Assembly: GCF_932526225.1 (NCBI RefSeq)
Contig: NC_064042.1
Location: forward strand, 10,616,540-10,680,539
Length of the DNA: 64,000 bases
Direction of reading: 5' to 3'
Source of the DNA: Nematostella vectensis
Lineage: Eukaryota; Cnidaria; Anthozoa; Actiniaria; Edwardsiidae
Position numbers and translations under genes: made by a program. Position 1 is the first letter of the stretch. Each line of letters starts with the position of its first letter. A model generated the notes under the pieces. That model ran no database searches, was not told the DNA's origin, and saw nothing but the letters and a program-made list of their open reading frames with translations. Positions 45,368 to 58,178 of this stretch are shown piece after piece.

Positions 45368-48300
45368 GGCGCAGGTCACGTACGCCTAGATCTCTGAGAC
45401 GCTGCCCTGTGTTGTGAGTCTAACCTTGCCTAAATGCGAGCATTTAGCCTCATTAAATCATGACTTGACGTAAAGTTTGAACGATCATAACGCGGAATGT
45501 GAATGGAATGCAGCCGCGTTCGAGTTTATCAAACCAAGCTGCCATAGAAGCAAATATGTAAGAATTGTTTAACAAACCCCAAAATCTTTGGATTATTTAG
45601 ATATTTTCTTCTTTATAAAGTGATTCTAGGCTGGCGCTTCGTAACGATCATATCCCGAAGTGTATCCGAAGTCAAATTTTCCCAGCAAACCCCGCGGCAA
45701 ATCTTACTTTTTTTTCCTTTTTTTTTTCGACATGATGACATAGTAGATACTCGCACATGCGCAGCAAATACAAAAATATATGAGGTAGGATATCAATTAT
45801 GAAAACAGACTATTAGGAGGTTCGGAAATTGATATCAGAATCCTGTTAAAAAAATTTGGGCCCTCCCCTAAACCCTGTTTGAAAATTGTTTCCCTCCCCC
45901 AGATCAGCGCTCAAAAAATTACTCCCCCCCCCAAACATAGCAGCCCCCTCCCCCCGTTCAATAATTTCCCTTCCCTAAAGTATAAAAAGAAAAATAGAGT
46001 TTGGTTTTGGTCTAGCCTATCTGCAAGAAGATATTACACCCAAAAGCATGATGAATTCTAACGAGAAAGCAAGCAGCAGCGTTCTTGGTTTAGGTAGCAG
46101 CGTTATTTAGCGGGGGGGGGGGGGGGGGGGGGGGGGGGTGGGTGTAATATGTTTGGCGAGGGGATCTGCAATTTTTTATCTCCGGTTTTGGCAAGTTTGT
46201 TTATAGCAGTTTTTGGGTGTTTTCAACTTTTATATACAGCAGTTTCCAATATTCTGCAAACTTTCTTCGACAATTTCCAACTGCTAAACGACCTTCTGTC
46301 TCCATTCAAAATTCAATGTAATTTAATAGGGGACTTGCGCTAAGAAATAATGTGATTATTGAGAACCAAAAGTGGACTTTGGGCCGTTGTGGGAGGGGGG
46401 GGGGGGTCGTTCGCACCCCCTGGGTACGGGCCTGCCACGTGATCCTTTTAGCGCAAGTCCCCTATTAGTTTAAATGATGGAAGCCAAAAGACAATTAATA
46501 ATTAATAATCGTCGTCGGTATTATTGCTTCTGTCAATCAAAGCGGTCAACAACTTGTTGGCTTCTGATCATGCTAGTATCTCATCTCATCTTTAAATTGA
46601 TTGATCAAAGCAAAAAAAAAAAGTTTAGCAGATGTAAGTCATTGATGAAATTTCTCAATATACTCCAACTTGCAAGGGCGTAACAGTAAACAAGTGATGC
46701 TGAAGCCTCTAGTACCCAGGTTAGCGATAAATGAAAGTCATGTGAGTCTTTATAATAGGTAATTTTATTCCCTTGATCAAATAGAAAATTTCTTACATCG
46801 TCAATCAGCCTATAACATCTTATGGATCATGTGTGTTTGTTAGTGGTATTTTTATTCAATTCAGGCACATAGCTAGGTTTTGCTGAGGAGGGGGGCACAG
46901 ACCTATGCAAAATTAGTTTTTCAGAAAAGGTTCCTTTTGTGGTCAAGGGGGGAGAGTTTACAATTTCATCTTTTGTATGTTGTTTTGTTGTTCTACGAGG
47001 TTAGCAACATCACATAAAAAAATTCAATTTTGTGATTGCAGGAAGAAAGTTTTTTTACAAAGAGCATAAAGAAGAAAATAGAGTCCTCAAAACAATATAC
47101 ATTTATAAATATATTCTAGCTATGGCCATGTACTGTATTGTATTCATATAAACAATCTTTTATGTCTCAGGGGATTCTGTTGATAGTGATAAAAAAATGA
47201 TGATTTCACATTGCTATACAAAAACCCTAATGCAAACACAATCTTATAAGAATCTTTTCACATCATATTTACAAAACTTATACAAAAACAAATCTAGAAT
47301 ACACAATTTCCAAGCTCAACTGAAATAAAACTGAGAAAACTATAGAAATACATTCTAAGGCTTTTGCTCAATCAGAAAGTGATACTCACTTTTTGTGTAT
47401 TTCCATGGCTGTTAAGGTTGTTTATACCCTTGGTACCAGAGCCTCCAGACTTCTCTCACCCAGTGATGCTTCGCTCGTAATGGCATTTGGCTAGGCGTCA
47501 CTGGAAGAGTCTGGGTACCAGAGTCTGGTGGCTCTGGTACCCAGGGTAGGTTGTTTATTTTCTGTAGTTCATATCTAGCTTATATTGAATTGAGGTTATT
47601 CAGTAGTTTCAGGGAGTCTTTGAAACTGGACTTTTGTTTGTTGTAGTGTTTGATTGGGAGCTCTTTGGTAATATTTTAGCCTTTACATTTCAAGAAAGCA
47701 CTGGACTAAAACATGCAAAATAAATAATTTTTACCAAAGGCTGGTTATATTTGCTGCTTCCATTAAACCATAATTGACACTTTTCAACATTTTTCAACAA
47801 ATATGCAAATATCAGATAAGAGTTCATGACACACCCCTAGCTAATGGACATCAACCTCTCAGCTTGAAAATTCTTTGGCTGTACACATTTTTGAAAAAAA
47901 AATCCAGTTTCAATTTCAATTATTAAGTCAGATTGAGTCTCGGCAACCATGCTTTGTACAGCTCATGCAATTTGTTAAATTAAAGAAAATTTCATGTATG
48001 TAAGTACAGTCAAACCTCAACTGCAGTAAACACCTGTGTATACGAACTTGCTTTTCATGATAGCCCATAGTTCTTACAGTATATAATGGGTGCTTCATGA
48101 CATTTTAGACTATATTGGTTCTCTAGGTTCTCATTTTCATATGAATTTAAAAAAATAGATTGTTCAAAGATCAAATAATCAATTCAAATAATATGCCAAA
48201 AATGTCAGGGGAACAATTTTTTGTAAGTTAAATAATGTAAAAATTGAGGTTTGACTGTGCAAACTTTTCAAAAGCATCAAATATCCCAATGGTTTAAGTC

Positions 48301-48483
48301 TACTTGAGCAAACCTTAACACCCTTACATAAGTCTTAATATCCTATTAACATCTACATCAGAAAAAGTCTGTGTTATCTCCCTGTCACCTTGCTACCCTG
48401 TTGCACTAAGCAGGCTAACATCTAGAGATATATTACACTTTTGGTGATCTGGCTGACCAATCAGTGGCCAGATTCCAGCTCTG
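45368..48483. other. Intergenic stretch with small repeats
   Basis: No gene recognised. Contains a G-run of about 28 bases (46111-46138); a small element with inverted ends around AGGGGACTTGCGCTAA (46325-46467) whose interior shares GTGGACTT...GGCCGTTGTGGGAG with 3598-3630; a hairpin at about 47429-47544 (CTTGGTACCAGAGCC / GGCTCTGGTACCCAGG); and a mariner-like MITE at 48007-48258. Confidence 0.55.
48007..48258. mobile_element. Mariner-like MITE
   Basis: Inverted ends CAGTCAAACCTCAA / TTGAGGTTTGACTG, about 250 bp, with TA on the left flank. The terminal sequence is typical of mariner-derived elements. Non-coding. Confidence 0.65.
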
Positions 48484-51400
48484 TCACCTGCTGTTAATTG
48501 CCTGGGTGACGTACATCTGTTGGACAGGACGTGACGATAGGATATCTCTTGCCTTTTCAATAGGGAACCATGAACGCTTACGCCCTGTAATGGAAATGAG
48601 AAAAGACAAAATTTAAAATTATAAAGGAAAATAATTTTAAGGTTACACCGGGCATGGTGTTATCCTTGGCCAACAATTTGCTGGGTGACAGTTTTTAGTC
48701 ATTGATGCCTTGGTCACACAAGGATTATAACACCTATGAAAAACCTGCTTAGTCTATATCTATTAGGATACATTCAATGAAAAATTTCAATAGTTCTATC
48801 ACACCACAATCATATGAATTAAGTTTAACTTAATCACACACTTGTTTTCGGCCAATCACATTCCTTAAAAACCCTAATGTGTCTATAAACTATCCAGCAG
48901 ATGTTTACGTTTTATGGCTTATGTCAATCACCATATACACACCCACCAAACTGTGTTTGGCTTTTTAAATATTTTTTTTTTTGTTCCTTTGCAAATTTGA
49001 GCCAAAGTTAGAGCAATGAATAATTTCCAGGTAACACGACACCGGAGGATATAAAATATGATCCACTCAAAAGTATAAATAACCTTGCCTTTTGCCAAAT
49101 TGTGCGGTCATAGCTCTTATACTTTACGCACATTAGGATTTTCAGAAATATGCATGAATTCAAAGCCAAGAAAAGTTCTTGGAAAGTGACACCTACTTGA
49201 GTTATCTGTCAAAAAGGTGATCATATCATCAGCTCTAGGTAAACAGACCGACCAATAGGAGGCTAAAACCGAGTATTATGGGGTGTAATAAACACAGGTT
49301 CGACAGGCAGCTGCATTAAGCAAGTACTTTCGGTAAAGCCTATTTTAGCCATAGCGTCGGGTAATAGTTTAGAAGAGGCTTGGGTTCAAATGTTGAAAAG
49401 GAATAAATTCTTTAGTTTTCAAATTATCTTAATAAAAATACTCTCGAATTGGCCATCTGGAATTTATTCTTGTGCAAAAGTGGTCCTCTTGCCCCTCTCA
49501 CGCAAGTTGCCTTAGGGTGTGGACTTAGCAGGGGGCGTAAATTCGGGGATGGATCTTTGTAGGCAAGAGTGCATTTATTTTTTCAAAGATTGCGAGGACA
49601 ATTTTGGCTTGAAATAAAGATTCATCAATCGCGATGTTTGACAGGTCAGTTTTAAGCCAAAAATTCGTGTGCTTCAAGTTGGAGTATTGTTAGGTGTTAC
49701 TGTAGATTTAGAAAAAAAATCATCGCACAGATTTCGAGATTTTTATTTTAATATAAAAATATTGCTTCCTTTTAACTTGCATGACAAAAAATAATTTGAT
49801 TTCAAACAAGTGTGAATCTTGTGGGATCTGACAAAGCATAGATGTACTAATAAAATCTGAAAAATTCACGAAAATCGAGCCGAAAATGAGTCTAATATAG
49901 GGAACTTAGTAAAAGCTGTTTAGCCAAAACAACCTCGGCGTGCAGTGTTCCCTACATACATGACCTTAGGTTATAGTTAATTATCCTACAGTTTTTACCT
50001 GGAAAGCTTGAGTTCAAAAATCTCAAATTCAGTTCCTTCGTCATGAGGAAAGTTCTATCAGCGTTTCAAAATATTTAACCAATGGATAAACAAAAAAAGG
50101 TGAAGTCTGAATTGGGTCGTAAAACGTGGGGGAAGATCTTGCTAAAAGCGAAAAGGATACTCTTCTTGATGGCTTCTCTTGTCCTAGTTTTTAGTCCAGT
50201 AAATAATACCTTATTGTTTCCAAAATCAAAACATTAAGACAAAATGTTTAGTTATGATTTATTTGGTACATGTCACAAAATCGTGCATGCTGATAGAACT
50301 TTCCACATGACAAAGGAACTGAATTTGAGATTTTTGAACTCAAGCTTTCCAGGTAAAAAACTGTATGATAATTAACTATAACCTAAGGTCATGTATGTAG
50401 GGAACACTGGGTTTTAGTGAGTGATAAGAAGATTAAAGGATTAAAACACCTTTGATGCTTACACAAAGTCTTCAAGCAAAATTTGTTTTTTCTCATCATC
50501 TCGAGAAGATAATAAAAACAACAATTTTAGGTAATACAGTAGGGAATTTATTGATGCAAAAATATTATTTTTCCTTAGAATTTTCACTTCAAGGCATGCC
50601 ATAACCTCAACCTGGTTGCCTGGTAAGGAATGACCCCTAGTAAGAGTAAAAAGTTAACACAATCATATGAGGTTACAACGAGGCTATTTTTAATTTAAGG
50701 TATAATTAATTTAAATTGAGCTACAAACTATGTATGAATATTTAACTGATAATCTTAAAATGTCTTAATTTTGTCTTTTAGACCACATATTATATTACTC
50801 AAATAGGGCTATATGTTTGCATGATAACATTATAAACAGGAACTCTTAATTAGTCTGGCAACTCATCAAGGATATACAATGATAGCCTGACACAACAAAA
50901 ATGAGAAACTGGTTGCGAAGCAGCAAAGTTATGGACAACTATAAATACAGTAGTATAAGTACAGTACCTCCATACCCCAATAGCCAATCGGCTTCGCTTT
51001 TGGAACAAATTTGTTATTTCACTTTTGGTTTTATCCTATTTTAGCATACTAGTAAATAATAAATCACTTGCTAAATATATGCAATATAGTGTCAGGGCTG
51101 TTGAAAATAGAGGAAGCTTTTGCTCAAACTAAATCATATTGTTTCTTCTAAGAATGTTACAGTATCATTTTCACAGTAAAAAGTATATTATAATAGATAA
51201 AGCTACTGAGACCTCAAGTAAAGTATTATGCCATCTAGTTCTAATGAATCATGCAATATCTATTTGACCTGTTTTGGCAAACTGTGTATGAGGGACACAG
51301 GACACTTTGTGCCCTAATTTGAAAAAAAAGGAATAGAAGAATAGAAAGAAAAGGTATGGAATAGAAAAAAGAAAACTGACATAAAAAGGAGTTTCTCTTA

Positions 51401-53502
51401 GTGTTTGAGGGATTTTTATCGTTTTACATACATATGCGTTTTTAAAAGGGGTTTTTGTTGATCATATCTTCATGACCTCTGTAGCAAGAAAGAAAACAAT
51501 TTGCTCCTATTGGTGCTCCTGATACTAACCAATAAATTTATTTATATTTCTGGCTACATCACAGGGTGAGACATATAAAATGTCTTTTGTTCTCAGGTGA
51601 ACTCATTTCGTGGCCATTTTCAAAAAGCTTTCATTTGAAAGATTATGCAAACGTAAGGGGCTCTCTGTCCTGTTCAAGCTATAAAGGACTTAATGACCGA
51701 TGTAGGGTCTACTATCAATAGTTTTAGGAAGCGTTTTAATAATCATAAAGAAAGGTTAAATAAGCACCCTAGTTTACCGGTTAGTGAAAGAGTTAAGGAT
51801 GACCTTATCTATCAACATTTTCATTGCGACAATCATTCAGGTCTTAATAATGTTATGGTACAACTTATAGATAAGTGTAACTCTGAGGCTTAGCTTAGGG
51901 AAAGGGAAGGCCAGTGGGCTTATCAGCTTAAGTCTATCTACCCGCGGGGTCTTAATAGTGATAACTTTTTTTGTAGTAGGAACCCACGTAGAGATGTGTA
52001 AATTCTTTTTATCCATAGCGCGCGCTATTCTAGAAAATGCGTGTTTTTGTCAGTTGTAATGTTTTGCGTCTCTCGCCACTATTCTGATGTAAATAAGCTT
52101 GTAACGATTCACCTTCTTCAGTCTGCCCTGAAGAAGTCTTATTAAAGACGAAAATTTGGCAGAGTCGATTTCCAGTTTTTGGTGTATTGGACTTAATGAC
52201 CGGGTATACATGTAATCACAGTTTAAGTGATATTGCCAATACTATATAAATGAGCTGGTAGTGTTTTAAAAAACAAGCATCAATTTTTTTTCAAAAACAC
52301 AATCTCTAATATTGTGTTCTTTACTCAACAAATACATCATTAAATACAAATTAAATATATGTTTATCATAAAATAAACTACAAATAGGTTATGAGTAAAA
52401 AAAACTGTCAATAGAACAAAAAAAATTAGCATATGTCAGAAATTTTCACTTACAATAAAACTTCTAGAAAATGTAAACATCCTCTATTTAAGCAATTTTA
52501 ATCTAAGAGGAATTCAAATAAGTATATCTTTTAATGTTTACGGACTGGTATAAATTGATATTTGGTGCGAGTTGATTACAAAAGTAAGAATATACAAAGT
52601 TCAAGGCCTACTAATAATTGTACATTTTGTGTTTAGCACTTCAGTCTATGTGACGATATAATTCCAAATCCGATCCGTCAAGTACATAATACTGGGAGGC
52701 ATTTTTTCTTTCTGTTTGTGATTTTTACTAGGAAAATAAATAACGGTGCTTTAGTTGTAAACAAAACTATCTACAAACACGTGTCGAAAGCCTACCAATA
52801 TTTTTTAACCGGCGTCTGTAAGTCCTAGACTGTTTAATAGCAGTGCTTACCATTCCTAGCCTCGTCCCATACTTCTAGCTCTTCGGTGACAGTTAGAACA
52901 AACACCCATGTCTTGCTTCTGCTATTGTCGTTCTGTAAACAAAACAAAGGGATTCGTAGACGACATGGGATTTCCATAGACAATCTATCAGAAATTTTCT
53001 TAGAGCTTTCCGACAATTCACGCATGACTATCTTACCTTAAAAACTCCAAGACATCTTCCTAATTTTCCCTTGACACCAGCCTGAAATTAAAAAGCAAAT
53101 AAAGAGTGATGGTTTGATAAAGACAGAGAAGTTTACATGGCAAAGAAACAGCCGCATTGTCTAAACAACGTGACGCTAACAGTAATAGACTTCGTTTTCG
53201 TTTTCTAACCTCTTCTTGGACTTCGCGAATGGCTGTTTCTTTGGGCTCTTCTCCGGGTTCAATCCCCCCAGCTGGCACCACCCATTTGTCGGGATGCTTT
53301 GAACTAGAGACTAGAAGAACCTGAGGGAGAGAAAAAAAACAACGATTATATCGATTTACAGACGACTCTACTACGAGACACGAGTTGTGTTTGGTCAAGC
53401 TACCTCTTTTTCTAGCTCCGTTCGGAAGCAAACGCAACCGGCTCTTTTCACGTAGCCATCCTCATCATACGTGCGACTGCCCTTGTTACTGTTTTTAATC
53501 AT
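48484..53502 (-). CDS. NUDT3: Diphosphoinositol polyphosphate phosphohydrolase (DIPP, Nudix)
   Basis: Five exons: 53502-53404, 53320-53210, 53081-53037, 52932-52851 and 48584-48484. They join in frame to 438 bases, 145 aa. The Nudix box is complete across exons 2-3 (GGIEPGEEPKETAIREVQEE then AGV). Other family features are the N-terminal RTYDEDGYVKRAGCVCFR, SSSKHPDKWVVPAGG, and the C-terminal GRKRSWFPIEKARDIL. DIPPs (NUDT3/4/10/11) are cytosolic enzymes that hydrolyse inositol pyrophosphates such as InsP7, and also diadenosine polyphosphates. Shorter than human NUDT3 at the C-terminus. The last intron is 4.3 kb and holds retroelement remnants. The IP6K gene lies head to head 5.7 kb away. The vertebrate paralogue cannot be assigned. 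Confidence 0.93.
49943..50409. mobile_element. Foldback element with ~120-bp arms
   Basis: Arms 49943-50063 and about 50289-50409 are inverted near-copies (ends CAGTGTTCCC / GGGAACACTG), separated by about 225 bp. CAGTGTTCC ends resemble hAT-derived MITEs, but no 8-bp target duplication was seen. It lies in DIPP intron 4. Confidence 0.75.
51690..52170 (+). mobile_element. Penelope-like element 3' remnant with GIY-YIG end and hammerhead-like motif
   Basis: The frame reads DVGSTINSFRKRFNNHKERL, then QLIDKCNSEA-stop-LRERERQWAYQLKS...LNSDNFF, a pattern seen at the GIY-YIG endonuclease end of Penelope-like elements. The stop at about 51892 shows it is dead. The 3' end at 52122-52163 folds like a minimal hammerhead ribozyme: TCTGCC, the core CTGAAGA, a stem-loop GTCTT-ATTA-AAGAC, GAAA, and GGCAGA pairing back to TCTGCC. 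Such ribozymes are known from Penelope-like elements. It lies in the last intron of DIPP. Confidence 0.7.
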
Positions 53503-53866
53503 TGCCTGTGGTTTTGAGGCGAGTTTAGATAGGATTTGTGAGCATACTAAACAGAGAACAAGAGTTTTCCTCTGAACACACTTGTCGCCATGACCGGTGA
53601 AGAATTGGTTGACAGCCCCAAACGCATCACGGGATCGTTAGCTACAGGGAGCCGGAAGTCAAGACGAAATCACGCTTCCGGTGGCAACTAACTTTCTAGG
53701 GACAACCAAGCTAATGTTGTATTTCACGTTTTTAATAGCTACTGTAAATATATGGTGCGTTACAATAAAACAAATTGGGACGAAAAATATAATAAAATAC
53801 CTTCAAATTTTTATTACCCATTTTGTGGAGTTGTTATTTATCATCTGTATTATATAAATGTCACAA

Positions 53867-54214
53867 CGTTTCCTAGGATCAGGCTATTTTTAGACGCGCG
53901 CGCACGAACGGGCCAATCAGCTACTTCGACGTTGGTCGCGAGCGCGAGTGACGTGAGGCTGCACGCGCAAATTGCAGTTAGGAAGAATATATTTTTATCT
54001 ATCATCCGTCGGTTTTGTTTGTTTACCAAAAGAATTGCAAGAATCGAAAGTCGTAGGTAGGGTTGGATTCATATTAAAGAAGAGAGCAACAAAAAGTCAA
54101 AGTAGAGTCAAAGTGAGACTGCGCGTGCAGTTGAGCTCAGCCAAAACGTCAACACAAAGGTTGAATATGATTGGCTCATCCGCGCGTCTAAAAATAGCCT
54201 GATCCTAGGAAACG
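53867..54214. mobile_element. MITE between DIPP and IP6K
   Basis: Inverted ends CGTTTCCTAGGATCAGGCTA / TAGCCTGATCCTAGGAAACG, extending to about 34 bp with the TTTTTAGACGCGCG part. The 348-bp interior has GCGCG-rich patches. It lies about 360 bp upstream of the DIPP start codon. Confidence 0.8.
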
Positions 54215-54489
54215 ACATCAATATAGTACCAGAATGTGGGGAAGTTGATTGCCCCTACTTATGAGCCCCTGCTAGGGGCTCATCCTGTATTTTCATATCT
54301 GTGAAGTTCCATTTGGGGCAATATTGAGTGATTGTAGTCCCCCCATGCTAAAGGACACTACAGGGGACAACACTAACAGGGCACCAAAACTGAGAGTATG
54401 ATAAAATCAGCATTTTCTCATCCTGATGCTATCTCCGAAGGGAAATTCTTTATGTTGGTACTCTAGGTATTATGGTGGCTTGTAAGGGT

Positions 54490-54800
54490 GATAAAATGTT
54501 GCACCACAACGTTTTCGGTTTTTATCGAACCTTTTTTTTCTCAATTTCGACCCTTGGCATTTTTTTTTTTTGATAACCTCGACTTTTGGCAATTTTTATT
54601 TACAATTTCAACTTTTGGTTGGCAATGTTTTTTTGTAAATCTCCACTTTTGGCGATGTTTTTTTTCCCAATTTCAGCTCTTGGCTTTATTTAGCCCAAAT
54701 TTTTGCTCTTTGCCAATTTCCACTTTTGGTGGACCCAACTTTTTGCATTTTTTCGCTTTTACCGCCCAATTTCCACTTTTGGCAAACTTACCGCTGACCA
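54490..54800 (+). repeat. Imperfect short tandem repeats (TTTGGCAATTTC type)
   Basis: About ten irregular copies of a CAATTTC-ACTTTTGGC-poly(T) unit of roughly 25-35 bp. The open frame through it (FFSQFQLLALF...) is low complexity and not believed to be coding. Confidence 0.7.
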
Positions 54801-55033
54801 CAAACACATTACTGAACACAAACCAAAGATGAAGGCTTATTATTCCGCATTCACACCAGCACTTAAACCAGTTTAAAGGTGGTTTAAATAAACTGGTTTA
54901 AATCTCAATCTCCCAAGAGTGGACAGCACCTGTTACTAAGTGATCATTGATTTAGCTTAGTAAGAATTCAACACAATGAGAAACTTGGCAAGTTATCAGG
55001 CAAAGAAAAACCTTGTCTTACTAAACATGGTTT

Positions 55034-55480
55034 TTGTGTGAATGCAGCATTAGTCTGCTTATGGTTTATTTGGCGATTCTCAGCTGTATGTTTCCAGTAG
55101 TAGCGTGTATACCTCGTTATTTGCGTTCTCAACATGGTCGCGATGAGGTGAAAAGAGGATACTTTTACAGCCTTGGCTTTACTTATACCGAAATCTTGAT
55201 ATTTCTCCTTGTTAGCCATGAAAAAGGCTGTCATGTAACATTTGATGGCCCTTACAAGCCACCCTACCAAAGGCCCGTAACGAAATTCTGCACCTTTCTG
55301 GCTATGGTCACTACATACACGGTAAAATGTAATAAAACTTTTGCTTTAGTTTTTCACGATAAAATATTTTTTCATCGGTCATATGCGTCTACTTGCTTAG
55401 GCGGACGGACCATTCATATCCAGAAAATTAAGCAAAAAAAAAACAACTTGTTTTACCTAGACGCGGTCACTTCCATATAA
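55034..55480 (+). other. Open frame of 148 codons, possible transposon-gene relic
   Basis: The segment YFYSLGFTYTEILIFLLVSHEKG resembles helix-turn-helix starts of integrase-type transposon genes. There are no other recognisable motifs and the C-terminal part is low complexity. It could equally be a chance ORF. No splice context supports it. Confidence 0.2.
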
Positions 55481-55774
55481 GAAAACTAATATGTTCCTTA
55501 TTTGTAAAACCTGCCTGATTCTTGTCATTTTTAATGCTGCCGTACCGCAGGTGCTTCGCAAACTTTATAAATTGCATTCAATTGAGAAAAACAGTGACTG
55601 TGACCATCTTTAGTCCATTAAAGAAAGCCTCTGAAAAGCAACTAAAATTGCTCGGTATTAGACCCTAAAACGACAACGTTTTCTTCATATGAAGAAAGAA
55701 AAGTGAATGGGGGGGGGGGGGTGGTAAGGAAAAGCCTGGAAAAAACATGCATCCCAAACCAGACAAAAAAAAGC

Positions 55775-56010
55775 ATACAACGATGGAGACAAGGAAAAAA
55801 AAAACAAGTTTTACATGCAAATTCTGAGTTCTGAATTTTGTAATGAACGCCGAAGACAAGAAGAAGTTGAATTCCATTGCAACATTAGCCTCAGCCAGGA
55901 GAAAGGACACTTTGGTATTAACCCGCGTGCCATAACCAACAGCCCACCACTGCGAGTGAGGATTTGCTCCTTTAATTTTGTCCTATTCCCCCGCGGGTTA
56001 CGTGTTGTTG
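55775..56010 (+). repeat. ~235-bp dispersed repeat, copy 1
   Basis: Near-identical to 57455-57693 (shared GCATACAACGATGGAGACAAG ... CCCGCGGGTTACGTGTTGTT, indels only in the A-run). Directly at its right end an IP6K exon fragment is attached. Confidence 0.85.
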
Positions 56011-56185
56011 TGGGTCAAAGCGAAGTCAGATTTTACACCATTAGAACCGTTTGTTCACCAAGTCGGAGGGCACTCCTCTATGATGAAGTTCGACAAGATT
56101 TCCGTTTTTACAAGGAACTGCCTTCAGATATGAAAACCTTCACACCAGAATACAGAGGTAAGGAAGGAGGGAAATCTCTGCATCC
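56011..56185 (+). pseudogene. IP6K: Fragment of IP6K exon 1
   Basis: Copies 59271-59474 with two internal deletions: 5 bases after GCGAAGTC (frameshift) and about 31 bases between GTTT microhomologies. It includes the splice donor and the first bases of the intron (GAGGTAAGGAAGGAGGG), so it arose from DNA, not from a processed transcript. Not functional. Confidence 0.85.
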
Positions 56186-56421
56186 CAAATCAGACACAAT
56201 CAAAAGGCAAGGCCCTTGCCAAGTCGTGGATAATAAAATGGTAATTTGGGACAAAAGCTTGGTTTTGGTGCATTTATTTTTAACACCCTTTAGGGCAAAT
56301 TGGTATGTAGAGTATGGACCAAACTAATAAATTTCTTGGCTTTATGTGGTTTTATTTATACTTGTCTCAGACAAGTGTAAACAATGGTACTACTGTGATG
56401 TTGAAATAACTGCTTCAGGTA

Positions 56422-56712
56422 CAGGCCCGTAGCCAGGGGGGGTTCAGACGAACCCCTCCACCCAGCTTGAAGGTCCGCTCAGAGCAAACAAAAATATATA
56501 ACGTTTGGCTGAAGATATACCGTGCACATCAATATGTCTTTAAAATGACTATAAAAATCTTAATTATCTTTATTTTTATCACTATATGTTAAAAAGTACC
56601 CTATTAATAACATGCCTAATGTAATAAGGCGAGGAGAGGGGTATACCGGGAATTTGGTCCGCTAACATGGAAAAAACGAACCACACCGCTCGAAATCCTG
56701 GTTACGGGCCTG
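56422..56712. mobile_element. MITE with GGCCCGTAGCCAGG ends
   Basis: Inverted ends CAGGCCCGTAGCCAGG / CCTGGTTACGGGCCTG, about 290 bp. Related end sequences occur near 3157, 4330, 31217 and 32740, so this end belongs to a common family. No target duplication recognised. Confidence 0.65.
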
Positions 56713-57454
56713 AGGAAGTCAATGCCCATCTGATTGATTCCCTGGGGACAACCAGTCGACCCAGATACCATTGATGGAAAGGGGCCCTCTAGCCCTCATT
56801 GGGTGATTTTGCTTACAGACATTTAAAAAACTGATTCCTGCTCTTGGCAAACGAAGTTCAGTGTAGAAATGTTATTCATGGAGACATTGGAAACAACTCT
56901 ATTCGTAGCGAAGTACGGATAAATTCCGAAGCTTAAATTATAAGAGCAAGAATGTGTTGGAGCTAATTCAGCAAGCATGCATGCAAGAAATAAACAAAGA
57001 ATTTGGTGCACAGCCAGCAGTAGTAGAGGGGAAGTGGAAATGGCTTACCAGTGGCGTTTCGTAAGTCTGTTGACAACATGATATATCGTGAAAGTTGAAC
57101 TGATAACGAACGGACTTTGAAGCTAAACCTTGCATTCAGATAGCTATTTATCGAATGTGGCTCGATTTTTCATTGGCAAGAAAGGCAGGAATGACGTTAA
57201 ATCATAGTCTTAACCTTCAAAGAATTCAACTACGCCATGTTTTTTTTTACATGGTTTGGAAAACCGCTGACAATTCGCGGGCTTTTTCGCTAAAACGTTT
57301 GATTTGATTGGCCAAGTGTTGTGGTATTAGAAGAGTCATGATTTGCTATGGGTTACACTTGAGTCGACGATTAGTAAGCTATAAGCTATTAGCGAGTGAC
57401 ACAACCCCGCTACCGCAAAAAGTCCTGAATAGCTTCGCTATCCACGACTTAAAA

Positions 57455-57693
57455 AGCATACAACGATGGAGACAAGGAAAAAAAAACAAATTTCACATGC
57501 AAATTCTGAGTTCTGAACTTTGTAATGAACGCCGAAGACAAGAAGAAGTTTTATTCCATTGCAACATTAGCCTCAGCCAAGAGAAAGGACACTTTGGTAT
57601 TAACCCGCGCGCCATAACCACCAGCCCACCACTGCGCATGAGAATTTGCTCCTTTAATTTTGTCCTATTCTCCCGCGGGTTACGTGTTGTTGT
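57455..57693 (+). repeat. ~235-bp dispersed repeat, copy 2
   Basis: Second copy of 55775-56010, here continuing into unrelated sequence. Confidence 0.85.
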
Positions 57694-58178
57694 TTTGCCA
57701 ACTTGATAGGAATGAAAAGAGATCATGTAAAATAACTCGGGAAGAAAACAAGTCTAACTTAAGTAAGCAAGATTGGCAAATATACTCGCAGAAAACTAAA
57801 GCCCTGAATAGTTTGACTGTTCTGTTTGTCCTCCCTGGTTTGTCTAAACGGCGAATCAAGTCAAGAAGATAGAAAATAGCGACGAGCGATAAAATGGCTG
57901 TTATACCGCGTCTGATTCAAATCCCGATTCCAGCTTGTATAATATACTTAATAGTTATAGAAACGTCTAGAAACAACATCAAAGAAGTACAGTAATCCTC
58001 TTTCTCTAATCTCCCTCTTTATTTTCTAACTATTAGAGAAGCTCAGATACTTCACTTGCTCTGATTCTGATCATCACAAAAATGTATTCACTCGCTACAT
58101 GAATAGAATCAAAAAGCCCAAACTGTCGTGATCTCGTACTAGAACAATGAATACAATACACCAAAAAATGGAATTCGA

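Noticed and set aside
46111-46138. Long poly-G run as a G-quadruplex regulator
   Set aside because: Homopolymer runs are common here (also near 45, 20786, 26830, 40530) and their lengths are prone to sequencing error.
55815-56327. 170-codon + strand frame as a gene
   Set aside because: It is a fusion of a dispersed repeat with a deleted IP6K exon fragment read through its splice donor.
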